Assembly (NCBI GenBank): GCA_965200645.1
Contig: CBDAUN010000003.1
Coordinates: 1,674,001-1,738,000 of the forward strand
Origin: CBDAUN01 sp965200645
GTDB taxonomy: Bacteria; Pseudomonadota; Gammaproteobacteria; Arenicellales; JAJDZL01
DNA length: 64,000 nt
Direction of reading: 5' to 3'
The notes beneath the pieces are model-generated. The model was not told where the DNA came from. It saw only the letters and a list, made by a program, of their open reading frames with translations, and searched no databases. Of this stretch, positions 52,918 through 64,000 are shown in pieces. The position numbers and the translations under genes are program-made. Numbering within the stretch: position 1 is the stretch's first letter; each line of letters begins with the position of its first letter.

Positions 52918-53982
52918 TCATTGAAATCGAATTCGCAGTATGTCGCCGTCTTGAACTTGATACCCCTTTCCTTCAAATCGTACGCTTCCCGAGTTTCTTA
53001 GACTCTGTTCACTTCCGGACTTTGCCAGTTGTTCGAACGTAAAAACTTCTGAACGGATAAATCCTCTTTCCATGTCTGTGTGAATCATACCTGCGGCCTG
53101 TTGTGCAGTCTTACCTTTGGTGAATGTCCACGCCCTGACTTCACTTTGATTGAAGGTAAAAAATGTATTTAAATCCAACAACGTATATCCAGCCCTGATG
53201 ATAGTTTGCAGTGCCGAACCTTGCATTCCCAGTGACTGTCTGAAATCAACTTGTTCCTGTAGTTCCAATTCAGTTAGTTCCGACTCAAGTTTTGCACAAA
53301 CCGAAACAACAGGACCATCAACCCTGGTGGTGATACTCAATTCATCTTCACCCTGTGCTTCTTCGGCAACGTTTAAGACATAAAAAACCGGTTTAGTAGT
53401 GAGGAGATGCAGATCATGCAAGTCCTTTTGCTCCTGTGTCGTCATTTCGATTTTTCGAACATTAGTACCCTTCTCGAGCAACGGTTTTACGCGCTCAAGA
53501 GTTTGCAGAATTCTTAAGGGCTCCTTATCACCTGAACGGGTTCGCTTAAGGGTTCTTTCGATGGCTCGCTGAACAGTGTCTAAGTCAGCAAGCAGCAACT
53601 CTGTATTTACGGTAACAATTTCATCAAGTAGACTCGAAGCATTTGACTGCGGTTTTCCATTAAAGGAAGACACCACGTGCGCAATGACATCCATTTCTCG
53701 AATGTGGGCGAGGAAGCGATTACCGAGCCCTTCTCCACGGGAAGCACCTTTAACCAGTCCTGCGATGTCTACGAAATTTAAAGTTGCAGGTACTTGCTTT
53801 TGGACACCGACGATGCCGGCTATAGATGCGAGTCTTTCATCCGGTACAGGAACGATGCCAACATTTGCATCAATAGTACAAAACGGATAGTTTTCGGCTG
53901 GAACTTGGGAATTAGTTAATGCATTGAAAAGCGTAGATTTCCCGACATTGGGTGTACCAACAATCCCGCACCGAAAACCCAT
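52918..53982 (-). CDS. ychF: Ribosome-binding ATPase YchF (Obg family)
   Basis: A P-loop protein that prefers ATP over GTP and binds ribosomes. The 354-residue protein shows the G1 motif GTPNVGKST near the N-terminus, the DIAGLVKGASRGEGLGN switch region, a NVAEE motif in place of the NKxD used by GTPases, a coiled-coil section, and a C-terminal TGS-like domain. It follows pth on the minus strand (about 40 bases), the common pth–ychF pair. Confidence 0.95.
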   Translation of the reverse strand: MGFRCGIVGTPNVGKSTLFNALTNSQVPAENYPFCTIDANVGIVPVPDERLASIAGIVGVQKQVPATLNFVDIAGLVKGASRGEGLGNRFLAHIREMDVIAHVVSSFNGKPQSNASSLLDEIVTVNTELLLADLDTVQRAIERTLKRTRSGDKEPLRILQTLERVKPLLEKGTNVRKIEMTTQEQKDLHDLHLLTTKPVFYVLNVAEEAQGEDELSITTRVDGPVVSVCAKLESELTELELQEQVDFRQSLGMQGSALQTIIRAGYTLLDLNTFFTFNQSEVRAWTFTKGKTAQQAAGMIHTDMERGFIRSEVFTFEQLAKSGSEQSLRNSGSVRFEGKGYQVQDGDILRIRFQ

Positions 53983-54022
53983 AGTGACTGAAAACCTTTG
54001 CCGGTCGTTAGTACGGTTGTGT

Positions 54023-54598
54023 TCAAGGACTGTGTAGTTTATTCATTGCAGTTTCAATTTGACCGCTCAGAATATCCGGTAACACAGCCGCTGCGTCATC
54101 GATCGAGTTTTCAATCAAAGATTGATCATGCCTGTTGGGAGTTCCCAATACAAATGGGGTGGTGGACTGTCCAACGGCCGGTCGACCAATACCAATACGA
54201 ATTCGAAGAAAATCTCTTGTGCCGATATGTTTGAGAATATCCCTCAATCCATTGTGTCCACCGTGTCCGCCACTGCGCTTTATGCGAGCGCTGCCCAAAG
54301 GAAGATCAAGGTCATCATGTACCACAATCAGGCTGGAGCTATCGAATTTGTAATAGTGAGTAAAGGATCGCACCACAATCCCGCTAGTGTTCATAAAAGA
54401 TTTGGGTTTGACTAGCCAAATTCGCTGACCGTCGAAATTCATTCGGCCTATGTCAGAAGTAAAACGAACACTTAAGTTCAGTTCTGCCTGATACTCGGCC
54501 GCCAAGGCGTCTACAAAACGAAACCCGGCGTTATGTCGCGTGTTGTGGTACTGAGCACCAGGGTTGCCGAGTCCAAAAATTGCTCGGATCTCGGTCAT
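54023..54598 (-). CDS. pth: Peptidyl-tRNA hydrolase
   Basis: Cleaves peptidyl-tRNA released by ribosome drop-off. The 191-residue protein has the family signature GLGNPGAQYHNTRHNAGFRFVD, the catalytic His within it, KSFMNTSG and VHDDLDLPLGSARIKRSGGHGGHNGLRDI. It lies between rplY and ychF on the minus strand in the usual order. Confidence 0.96.
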   Translation of the reverse strand: MTEIRAIFGLGNPGAQYHNTRHNAGFRFVDALAAEYQAELNLSVRFTSDIGRMNFDGQRIWLVKPKSFMNTSGIVVRSFTHYYKFDSSSLIVVHDDLDLPLGSARIKRSGGHGGHNGLRDILKHIGTRDFLRIRIGIGRPAVGQSTTPFVLGTPNRHDQSLIENSIDDAAAVLPDILSGQIETAMNKLHSP

Positions 54599-54682
54599 AA
54601 GCGTGTTGAATCAGTGGACTATCTTTAGCAAGCTAAATTGTGAGCGATGCGAAACCTGTCCTTAGAATGGAGATTTTGCTCA

Positions 54683-55342
54683 TTATTCTTCGGATTCTTC
54701 CTCGATGTCGAGTTCTTCCAGTAATTCTTCGCCTTCCAATTCTTCTTCCAGATCGGCAGCTGATACTCGAGCGGGTGCCACTGAGGCGATCGCGTAGTCG
54801 TCCGTATCCTGCAGCGATGTCGAAAATTCAACTCCTTCAGGTAGCGTAATGTCTGACATGTGAACCGAATCATGCAGTTCAAGTTGCGACACATCTATAT
54901 CAATAAATTCCGGAAGATCTTTCGGCAGGCATTGTATTTCTACATCCAGCATCAGTCTGGAGAAGATTCCACCCTGCGTCTTCACGCCAGGTGCAACATC
55001 GTCGCCGAGAAAGTGAAGCGGGACTCTGATGGTGATTTGTTCGGTGGCCTTGATGCGCTGGAAATCGACATGCAGGATTTGTGCACGGTGAGGGTGCATC
55101 TGTACTTCACGCAAAATAGCCTGTCGCTTTTTTCCGGCACCGTCGAGGTCGATGATTGCTGAGTGAAATGCCTCGACTTCTAAATTGTGAAACAAAGCGT
55201 CGTGATCAGCGGTGTAGTGTTCATTTTTTGCGCCAGTGCCGTATACGACTACAGGAACTTTGCCGTTACGCCGCAACCTACGGCTGCTGCTGCTGCCAAA
55301 GTCGTCACGGGTTTCCAAAGCCACAGTGTAATTAGATGCCAT
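54683..55342 (-). CDS. rplY: 50S ribosomal protein L25 (Ctc-type with C-terminal domain)
   Basis: 5S-rRNA-binding ribosomal protein. At 219 residues it is the long Ctc form: L25 domain (1 to about 95) that binds 5S rRNA, then the beta-rich TL5/CTC domain, then a very acidic C-terminal tail (AADLEEELEGEELLEELDI). The order prs–rplY–pth–ychF is the standard gammaproteobacterial one. Confidence 0.95.
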   Translation of the reverse strand: MASNYTVALETRDDFGSSSSRRLRRNGKVPVVVYGTGAKNEHYTADHDALFHNLEVEAFHSAIIDLDGAGKKRQAILREVQMHPHRAQILHVDFQRIKATEQITIRVPLHFLGDDVAPGVKTQGGIFSRLMLDVEIQCLPKDLPEFIDIDVSQLELHDSVHMSDITLPEGVEFSTSLQDTDDYAIASVAPARVSAADLEEELEGEELLEELDIEEESEE

Positions 55343-55381
55343 GATCTACTTCCTTTGTAAATTTAAAATTCTGATTCTTAT

Positions 55382-56332
55382 TCAGTCAACGAAAATGGAA
55401 CTGACGGAATCGCCGGCGGCAATTCGTCTCATTGCCTCGCCAATTAGATGCGATACATCAAGTTGGCGAATTTTATTGCATTTTTGTGCTTTTTCCGAGA
55501 GTTTTATTGAATTACACACAACAAGCTCATCAAGTCCTGATGATACGATGTTCTCGACAGCCTTTCCGGAAAGAACCGGATGCGTACAATAGGCCTTTAC
55601 CTCCACGGCCCCTCGGTCCTTTAAAGCATTCGCGGCCTGACACAGTGTATTAGCTGTATCTACGATGTCATCAATAAAGACACAGGTGCGTCCTTCGATC
55701 TCACCGATGACATTCATCACTTCTGCGACATTCGGTCGTGGCCTTCTTTTGTCAACTATGGCGAATTGCGCTTCCAACTGTTCGGCGATGGAGCGTGCAC
55801 GAACCACCGCTCCCACATCCGGGGATACTACAGTCAAATTGTCGGGTCGTTTACGCCACAGATCTCCAATTATTACCGGCCTCGCATAAACGTTGTCGGT
55901 AGGAATATCAAAAAAGCCTTGAATTTGATCGGCGTGGAGATCCATTGTCAGTACATGATCAGTACCCGCTCGGTCGATTAGCGACGCGACTAGTTTGGCA
56001 GTGATGGGAACTCTTGCGTTGCGTGGTCTTCGATCCTGACGGGCATATCCTAAATAGGGAATGACTGAGGTAATTCTTCCAGCAGAGGAGCGCTTAACGG
56101 CATCAATCATTACGAGCAGTTCCATCAAACTATCGTTTGTGGGTTCGCAGGTCGACTGAACTATGAATACATCTTTATTTCTGATGTTTTCACTGATTTC
56201 CACAGAAATCTCGCCGTCGCTGAAGCGTCCGACCTGAGCGTTTCCTAGTGGTACCCCAAGATATTCAGCGATATGCTCTGCCAGTTCCGGGTTGGAGTTC
56301 CCGGTCAGTACCATCATGTTCTCGACTGACAT
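55382..56332 (-). CDS. prs: Ribose-phosphate pyrophosphokinase
   Basis: Makes PRPP from ribose-5-phosphate and ATP for nucleotide, NAD, His and Trp synthesis. The 316-residue protein has the flexible and PRPP loops (VDKRRPRPN and VFIDDIVDTANT) and the N-terminal signature NPELAEHIAEYLGVPLG. It follows the tRNA-Gln gene on the minus strand, with rplY downstream. ispE, which usually lies between, is absent here. Confidence 0.97.
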   Translation of the reverse strand: MSVENMMVLTGNSNPELAEHIAEYLGVPLGNAQVGRFSDGEISVEISENIRNKDVFIVQSTCEPTNDSLMELLVMIDAVKRSSAGRITSVIPYLGYARQDRRPRNARVPITAKLVASLIDRAGTDHVLTMDLHADQIQGFFDIPTDNVYARPVIIGDLWRKRPDNLTVVSPDVGAVVRARSIAEQLEAQFAIVDKRRPRPNVAEVMNVIGEIEGRTCVFIDDIVDTANTLCQAANALKDRGAVEVKAYCTHPVLSGKAVENIVSSGLDELVVCNSIKLSEKAQKCNKIRQLDVSHLIGEAMRRIAAGDSVSSIFVD

Positions 56333-56411
56333 GCTTATTCTTTACCTCAGCAGGTTCTGTTTGGATCTGTCGAAGGCGTAATAATTAACTTGGTTGAATT
56401 GGGTTGCGTTG

Positions 56412-56486
56412 TGGCTGGGGTGCCAGGATTCGAACCTGGGTATGCCGGAATCAAAATCCGGTGCCTTACCGCTTGGCTACACCCCA
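56412..56486 (-). tRNA. tRNA-Gln (anticodon UUG)
   Basis: A 75-base tRNA with encoded CCA. On the minus strand the acceptor stem is TGGGGTG…CACCCCA, the D loop contains AGC…GGTA, the anticodon arm is CCGGA-TTTTGAT-TCCGG (loop positions 3–5 = TTG), and the T arm is CTGGGTTCGAATCCTGG-like with TTCGAAT. It sits just upstream of prs on the same strand, a conserved neighbourhood. Confidence 0.95.
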
Positions 56487-56757
56487 ATTTATGACATGCA
56501 CTTTAAGCGAGAAATACGAGCAACAAGGTAAATGAGAAAAAGTTTGCTGGCTGTTCTAATGAAAATGAATCTATGATTTTAATACGGGAAGGCTAAATTT
56601 TCCATAATCCAATTCACTTTAACGGAAAAACTGCAAACATCCACCTATCTTCGGAATTTCGGTAAATTTGGAATTAAATATTCAAAGACAATAAAATGCG
56701 AATGAACAGGCAGGCCATGAGTCGTTACGTAGTCATCTTTAATTTAAACTCTCGCAC

Positions 56758-57963
56758 ATGCGTCGACGTGAATTTCTAAAAATTGGCTCGGCTGCCGCCG
56801 CCGGTATGGCGCCTGGCGCGATAACCAGTCAAGTTTTGTCTTCAGAGCCTCCCAGAATTCACCGATACGTCCCACTGGGCAGCAGTGGAATTAATGTTTC
56901 AGACATCGCATTCGGAGGGAGTAGGTTAAGCGATGATCGACTCGTTCGGTATGCATTTGACCGGGGTGTAACCTATTTTGACACCGCTGAAAGTTATCGC
57001 GGAGGTGACTCCGAGTTGGCGGTAGGCAAGGCACTTGAAGGGGTCAGGGATCAAGTGGTAATTGCGTCCAAGACCAAAGCCGGAACAAGTGAATCGCGAG
57101 AATCAATGATGCGATCTTTGGAGAATAGTTTGAAGCGACTTCGCACCGATTATGTGGATATTTATTTCAATCATGCAGTCAACAGCGTCAGTCGGATGCA
57201 AAATGATGAGTGGCACGAGTTTACTGAATTAGCCAAGCGTCAAGGTAAGATTCGCGTTCGTGGCATGTCAGGACACGGTTCGAAGTTGATCGAATGCCTG
57301 GACTACTCGCTGGATAACAACCTGGTTGATGTGCTCCTTGTTTCATTTAATTTTTCCCAAGATCCCAGCTTTGAAGAACAGGTGAAGGAGTTCTTTCACT
57401 TTGTTGCAATTCAGCCGGATATGGCGCGAGTGCTCCTGAAGGCGAAGTCAAAGGGAGTTGGTGTCGCCGCAATGAAAGTGCTCATGGGGGCCAGATTGAA
57501 TGATATTGAACCGCATGAACACGGCAGTTCAACATTCTCGCAAGCCGCGCTTCGTTGGGTGCTCGCCAGTAATCTGGTGGATGTTGCGGTCATATCGATG
57601 ACTGAAATTTCCAGGATTGACGAGTTTCTTGGGGCCTCCGGAGAGCCGCGGGTAGCCAGTGGAGACTTACCTTTGCTGGCACGCTACATTGCCATGAACA
57701 GTGCCACGCATTGTCGTCAGGGATGCGGGCAATGTGCTGATAGCTGTCCCGAAGACGTTTCAATATCGGAGGTGCTGCGGGTTCGAATGTACGACTCGGA
57801 TTATGGCGACCGATTACTGGCACAGACAAGTTATGCGGATATGCGAAATAACGCTAACCCGTGTTTATCCTGTACTGCTCAACCTTGCCTCGGCAGTTGT
57901 CCATTCAATATTCCTATTGCTCTGTTCACACGTGATATTGCCATGCGTTTAGCCAACGCATGA
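56758..57963 (+). CDS. Tat-exported aldo/keto reductase with C-terminal dicluster 4Fe-4S ferredoxin domain
   Basis: A 401-residue protein combining an aldo/keto-reductase barrel and an iron–sulfur domain. The N-terminus has a twin-arginine signal (RRREFLK, then an Ala-rich hydrophobic stretch). The AKR catalytic tetrad is visible: FDTAESY (Asp, Tyr), IASKT (Lys) and YFNHA (His). The C-terminus (about 320–390) has two 4Fe-4S motifs, CGQCADSCP with an upstream Cys and CLSCTAQPCLGSCP. It would carry electrons between clusters and substrate on the periplasmic side. The membrane protein gene that follows overlaps its stop (ATGA), so they form a pair. The substrate is unknown. Confidence 0.85.
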   Translation: MRRREFLKIGSAAAAGMAPGAITSQVLSSEPPRIHRYVPLGSSGINVSDIAFGGSRLSDDRLVRYAFDRGVTYFDTAESYRGGDSELAVGKALEGVRDQVVIASKTKAGTSESRESMMRSLENSLKRLRTDYVDIYFNHAVNSVSRMQNDEWHEFTELAKRQGKIRVRGMSGHGSKLIECLDYSLDNNLVDVLLVSFNFSQDPSFEEQVKEFFHFVAIQPDMARVLLKAKSKGVGVAAMKVLMGARLNDIEPHEHGSSTFSQAALRWVLASNLVDVAVISMTEISRIDEFLGASGEPRVASGDLPLLARYIAMNSATHCRQGCGQCADSCPEDVSISEVLRVRMYDSDYGDRLLAQTSYADMRNNANPCLSCTAQPCLGSCPFNIPIALFTRDIAMRLANA

Positions 57964-58346
57964 CCTACTTTCTCGCGCACTTTTTATTCATTCTCGCGGC
58001 ATGGACGCTGCTGATTAAGTTTGTACTGCCGGTCGCATGGTCGTTAGCCGACGGTTCTGGTCTGGCAACATACATTTATTGGGACTTTTGGTGGGTTGCG
58101 CACCTGTGGCTTGGTTGGGCTTTACTTGCAAAACCTCGATACCTTTGGATGCTTGCGATGGTGATTTCCATCAGCGAAGTCATCATCGTTACGGTGAAGT
58201 TTTATTTCTTTCTTTCCGCTCCGGTTTGGACTATTTGGAGCATGAATTGGTTTGTAAACAAAGTTTTTGTACTGGTATGTTTCATCTTGATCCTATGTCA
58301 TGCTGCCTTTTACCGTGAAATTTACCGCTGGAACAAGGATGCCTGA
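57960..58346 (+). CDS. Small membrane protein, likely partner of the Fe-S aldo/keto reductase
   Basis: A 128-residue protein with four hydrophobic segments (about 4–25, 38–58, 62–84, 88–112) rich in Trp and Tyr (YIYWDFWWVAHLWLGW). No named family recognised. The ATG overlaps the stop of the upstream gene (ATGA), so expression is coupled and it may anchor the reductase or carry electrons from the quinone pool. There is no obvious heme-binding His pair, so this is only a possibility. Confidence 0.7.
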   Translation: MTYFLAHFLFILAAWTLLIKFVLPVAWSLADGSGLATYIYWDFWWVAHLWLGWALLAKPRYLWMLAMVISISEVIIVTVKFYFFLSAPVWTIWSMNWFVNKVFVLVCFILILCHAAFYREIYRWNKDA

Positions 58347-58459
58347 CATCAATAATCCTTGCATTATCAATTACATGTATGCTAAAGGAGCTCACTAAGT
58401 TGCTCGTATGCGATGTAAAATAAATATTCACAATATCGCAAAAAAACTTTTTTGAACTA

Positions 58460-58488
58460 TTGACTAAATTACATTGTTACACTATATT
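58460..58488 (+). promoter_or_regulatory. rRNA operon promoter (−35 TTGACT, 17-base spacer, −10 TATATT)
   Basis: −35 at 58460–58465 and −10 at 58483–58488 with exactly 17 bases between. An A/T-tract (AAAAAAACTTTTTT, about 58438–58453) lies just upstream like an UP element. This is the only strong promoter-like arrangement in the 273-base gap before 16S. It lies about 130 bases upstream of mature 16S. Confidence 0.65.
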
Positions 58489-58495
58489 TACTCTT

Positions 58496-58532
58496 CCCTC
58501 AGCGTTCTGCTGGGGGTTATTGTTCTTTAACA
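58496..58532 (+). promoter_or_regulatory. rrn leader boxB hairpin and boxA antitermination element
   Basis: Hairpin arms 58496–58503 and 58509–58516 (8 pairs including one G·T, loop GTTCT) are followed by TGTTCTTTAACA at 58521–58532, a near-perfect boxA. Together they are the classic Nus-factor antitermination site of rRNA leaders. A second boxB-boxA pair lies in the 16S–23S spacer. Confidence 0.75.
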
Positions 58533-58542
58533 TTTAGGAAAC

Positions 58543-58566
58543 CATACAGATTGTGTGGGCGTTTCG
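58543..58566 (+). other. 5' arm of 16S rRNA processing stem
   Basis: This 24-base stretch (CATACAG…GTTTCG) pairs with 60188–60211 downstream of 16S: 22 of 24 positions match as Watson–Crick pairs and one of the other two is G·U. The two flank 16S and would form the long RNase III substrate. Confidence 0.75.
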
Positions 58567-58619
58567 TCTGTGTCAACGCTCCAATTATCAAAAGTTTTGC
58601 CGTCTTCGGATGGCAAATG

Positions 58620-60164
<1,545 letters not shown>

Positions 60165-60217
60165 AAAGAAAATAGAGGTTGGTGCTGCGAAACGTCCACA
60201 CATTCTGTATGAGTTCC

Positions 60218-60294
<77 letters not shown>

Positions 60295-60323
60295 ACAGCA
60301 AGCGGGATGTGGCGAAAACCTAC

Positions 60324-60399
60324 GGGGCTGTAGCTCAGTTGGGAGAGCGCCGGCTTTGCAAGCCGGAGGTCGTCGGTTCGACCCCGATCAGCTCCACCA
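60324..60399 (+). tRNA. tRNA-Ala (anticodon UGC)
   Basis: 76 bases with encoded CCA. Acceptor stem starts GGGGCTG and ends CAGCTCC, the anticodon loop is TTTGCAA (TGC at 60357–60359), and the T loop is TTCGACC. Standard second spacer tRNA. Confidence 0.97.
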
Positions 60400-60405
60400 G
60401 TTTCC

Positions 60406-60444
60406 ATATTCGTACTAGGGTACGAATATATTTTTGTTCTTTTA
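60406..60444 (+). promoter_or_regulatory. Spacer boxB-like hairpin and boxA before 23S
   Basis: A perfect 10-base inverted repeat (60406–60415 with 60420–60429, loop TAGG) is followed by TGTTCTTTTA at 60435–60444, a boxA. The layout repeats that of the leader, consistent with a second antitermination signal for 23S and 5S. Confidence 0.65.
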
Positions 60445-60564
60445 AAATTTGGTAGTCAAAGGCGCGAATACGCAGTCGATGTGCAGGGGCATGTTGATTT
60501 GCGTATTGGGTATGCAGCATTCAAGGTGCCGTATGATCTATGAGTGAACAATTCGAGGTTATAT

Positions 60565-63472
<2,908 letters not shown>

Positions 63473-63580
63473 ATAACGCTCGAGTTGTTCGAGTGTAGTA
63501 TGGCATAGTGTTGCACCAACGCTTTTGACTACCATTTTATATAGGCGCAGATTGCTTTTACGGGTCTGGGTCTAAAGATT

Positions 63581-63699
63581 TGCCCGGCGGCCATAGCAAA
63601 TGGGTACCACCTGAATCCATCTCGAACTCAGAAGTGAAAACGTTTCGCGCCGATGATAGTGCGGAGTAATTCCGTGTGAAAGTAGGTACTGCCGGGCAT
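63581..63699 (+). rRNA. 5S ribosomal RNA
   Basis: About 119 bases from TGCCCGGCGGCC to GCCGGGCAT, with terminal helix TGCCCGGC/GCCGGGCA. It contains the conserved CCATCTCGAACTCAGAAGTGAAA. It completes the operon 16S–Ile–Ala–23S–5S. Confidence 0.97.
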
Positions 63700-63706
63700 T
63701 AATTTT

Positions 63707-63721
63707 GTACGATTATCGTAC
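63707..63721 (+). terminator. Hairpin after 5S rRNA, possible terminator or processing stem
   Basis: GTACGAT-T-ATCGTAC, a palindrome of 7-base arms a few bases after 5S. There is no T-run after it, so intrinsic termination is not convincing; it may be a 3' processing or stability element. Confidence 0.3.
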
Positions 63722-63812
63722 GTGGTCGCCTCAAATATGCTTGCAGGGTGGGTGAAGGACTTGCGGTATTCGTGTGTTCCTGTCTGAATCGAGTTTTGGT
63801 GAGGAACACGAT

Positions 63813-64000
63813 TTAGTTGATCAAGTGTAGAAACTCCAGTATTCCGATAGATTCAATATCATTTTTCATTGAAAATCTTTCAGAGCCTGGATAGATCACA
63901 AACTTTCCTGTTGCTTTGATGTCCTTGCACCCTACGTGAAAGCCACGAGTAACACCCGGGGCCGTTGAGTGTTTGATGTCTACGGCGAGTACTTGGCGGC
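63813..64000 (-). CDS. DUF4143-type AAA ATPase, C-terminal fragment cut by window edge
   Basis: The minus strand from the right window edge reads an open frame ending at TAA 63813–63815. Its sequence (LAVDIKHSTAPGVTRGFH, then GCKDIKATGKFVIYPGSERF) matches the C-terminal nuclease-like end of COG1373/DUF4143 AAA ATPases, where the VDIK and STAP…RGF blocks are conserved. These proteins are common in accessory or toxin–antitoxin-like settings, with unclear function. Only the last 61 codons are present. Convergent with the rRNA operon. Confidence 0.8.
   Translation of the reverse strand, partial: RQVLAVDIKHSTAPGVTRGFHVGCKDIKATGKFVIYPGSERFSMKNDIESIGILEFLHLIN

Noticed and set aside
63707..63721. 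Intrinsic terminator of the rRNA operon
   Set aside because: The hairpin is short and lacks a downstream T-run; listed only as a low-confidence hairpin.

Overview
The window is chromosomal DNA of a gammaproteobacterium. The evidence is the gene orders (argS–SPOR, rpoZ–spoT, tRNA-Gln–prs–rplY–pth–ychF, trxA/rho/rpmE), a 16S–tRNA-Ile–tRNA-Ala–23S–5S operon, a class III PHA synthase (PhaC/PhaE, typical of purple sulfur bacteria and relatives), cytochrome c' and a Zur-type zinc uptake locus. The base composition is moderately AT-rich by eye. TTG starts are common. The order or genus cannot be fixed without a 16S search. The window looks like core genome with small accessory or decaying patches, not a large island.

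Layout. 1–4.8 kb: an Att-like operon (ABC ATPase cut by the window edge, FtsX-type permease, CrtC/AttH-like lipocalin protein) ending in a degenerate RfbA-like pseudoenzyme. 5.1–7.5 kb: a solitary ParB-fold protein, a VOC protein and a tiny ORF. 7.7–15.6 kb: coaX, an AEC transporter, a Nudix hydrolase, fructosamine kinase, priA, argS and a SPOR protein. 15.6–19.3 kb: the PHA locus, with phaEC divergent from phaB–phaR, two TGC-N3-GCA palindromes between them, and a rubredoxin. 19.3–21.7 kb: prmB and a decayed stretch with a DNA adenine methyltransferase relic. 21.7–24.9 kb: rpmE, rho, trxA and a CBS-less SIS isomerase. 24.9–32.6 kb: an orphan molybdopterin-hydroxylase large subunit and the biotin locus. 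bioB overlaps a ferritin-like diiron protein gene; opposite lies bioF–bioD–bioA–cupin behind a BirA-like operator. 32.7–34.4 kb: cytochrome c', macrodomain protein and cytochrome b561. 34.6–40.4 kb: a PotDABC-like importer and a GMC oxidoreductase. 40.7–46.9 kb: rpoZ, spoT, ridA, recG, ubiA and a DUF2306 protein. 47.1–51.4 kb: an enolase-superfamily enzyme, znuC–znuB–zur behind a Zur-box-like palindrome, and aroE. 51.4–56.5 kb (minus strand): gor, ychF, pth, rplY, prs and tRNA-Gln. 56.7–58.3 kb: a Tat-exported Fe-S aldo/keto reductase and a membrane partner. 58.4–63.7 kb: a complete rRNA operon with promoter, boxB/boxA elements and RNase III stems. The right edge cuts a DUF4143 ATPase gene.

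The most interesting candidates are: the diiron protein translationally coupled to bioB, with no bioC or bioH in sight (possibly an alternative oxygen-dependent step, such as pimelate supply); the RfbA-like pseudoenzyme fused to the Att operon; the Tat/Fe-S aldo/keto reductase pair; and candidate autoregulatory elements at rho, phaR and zur. These functional ideas are inferences. The motifs and overlaps they rest on are visible in the sequence.
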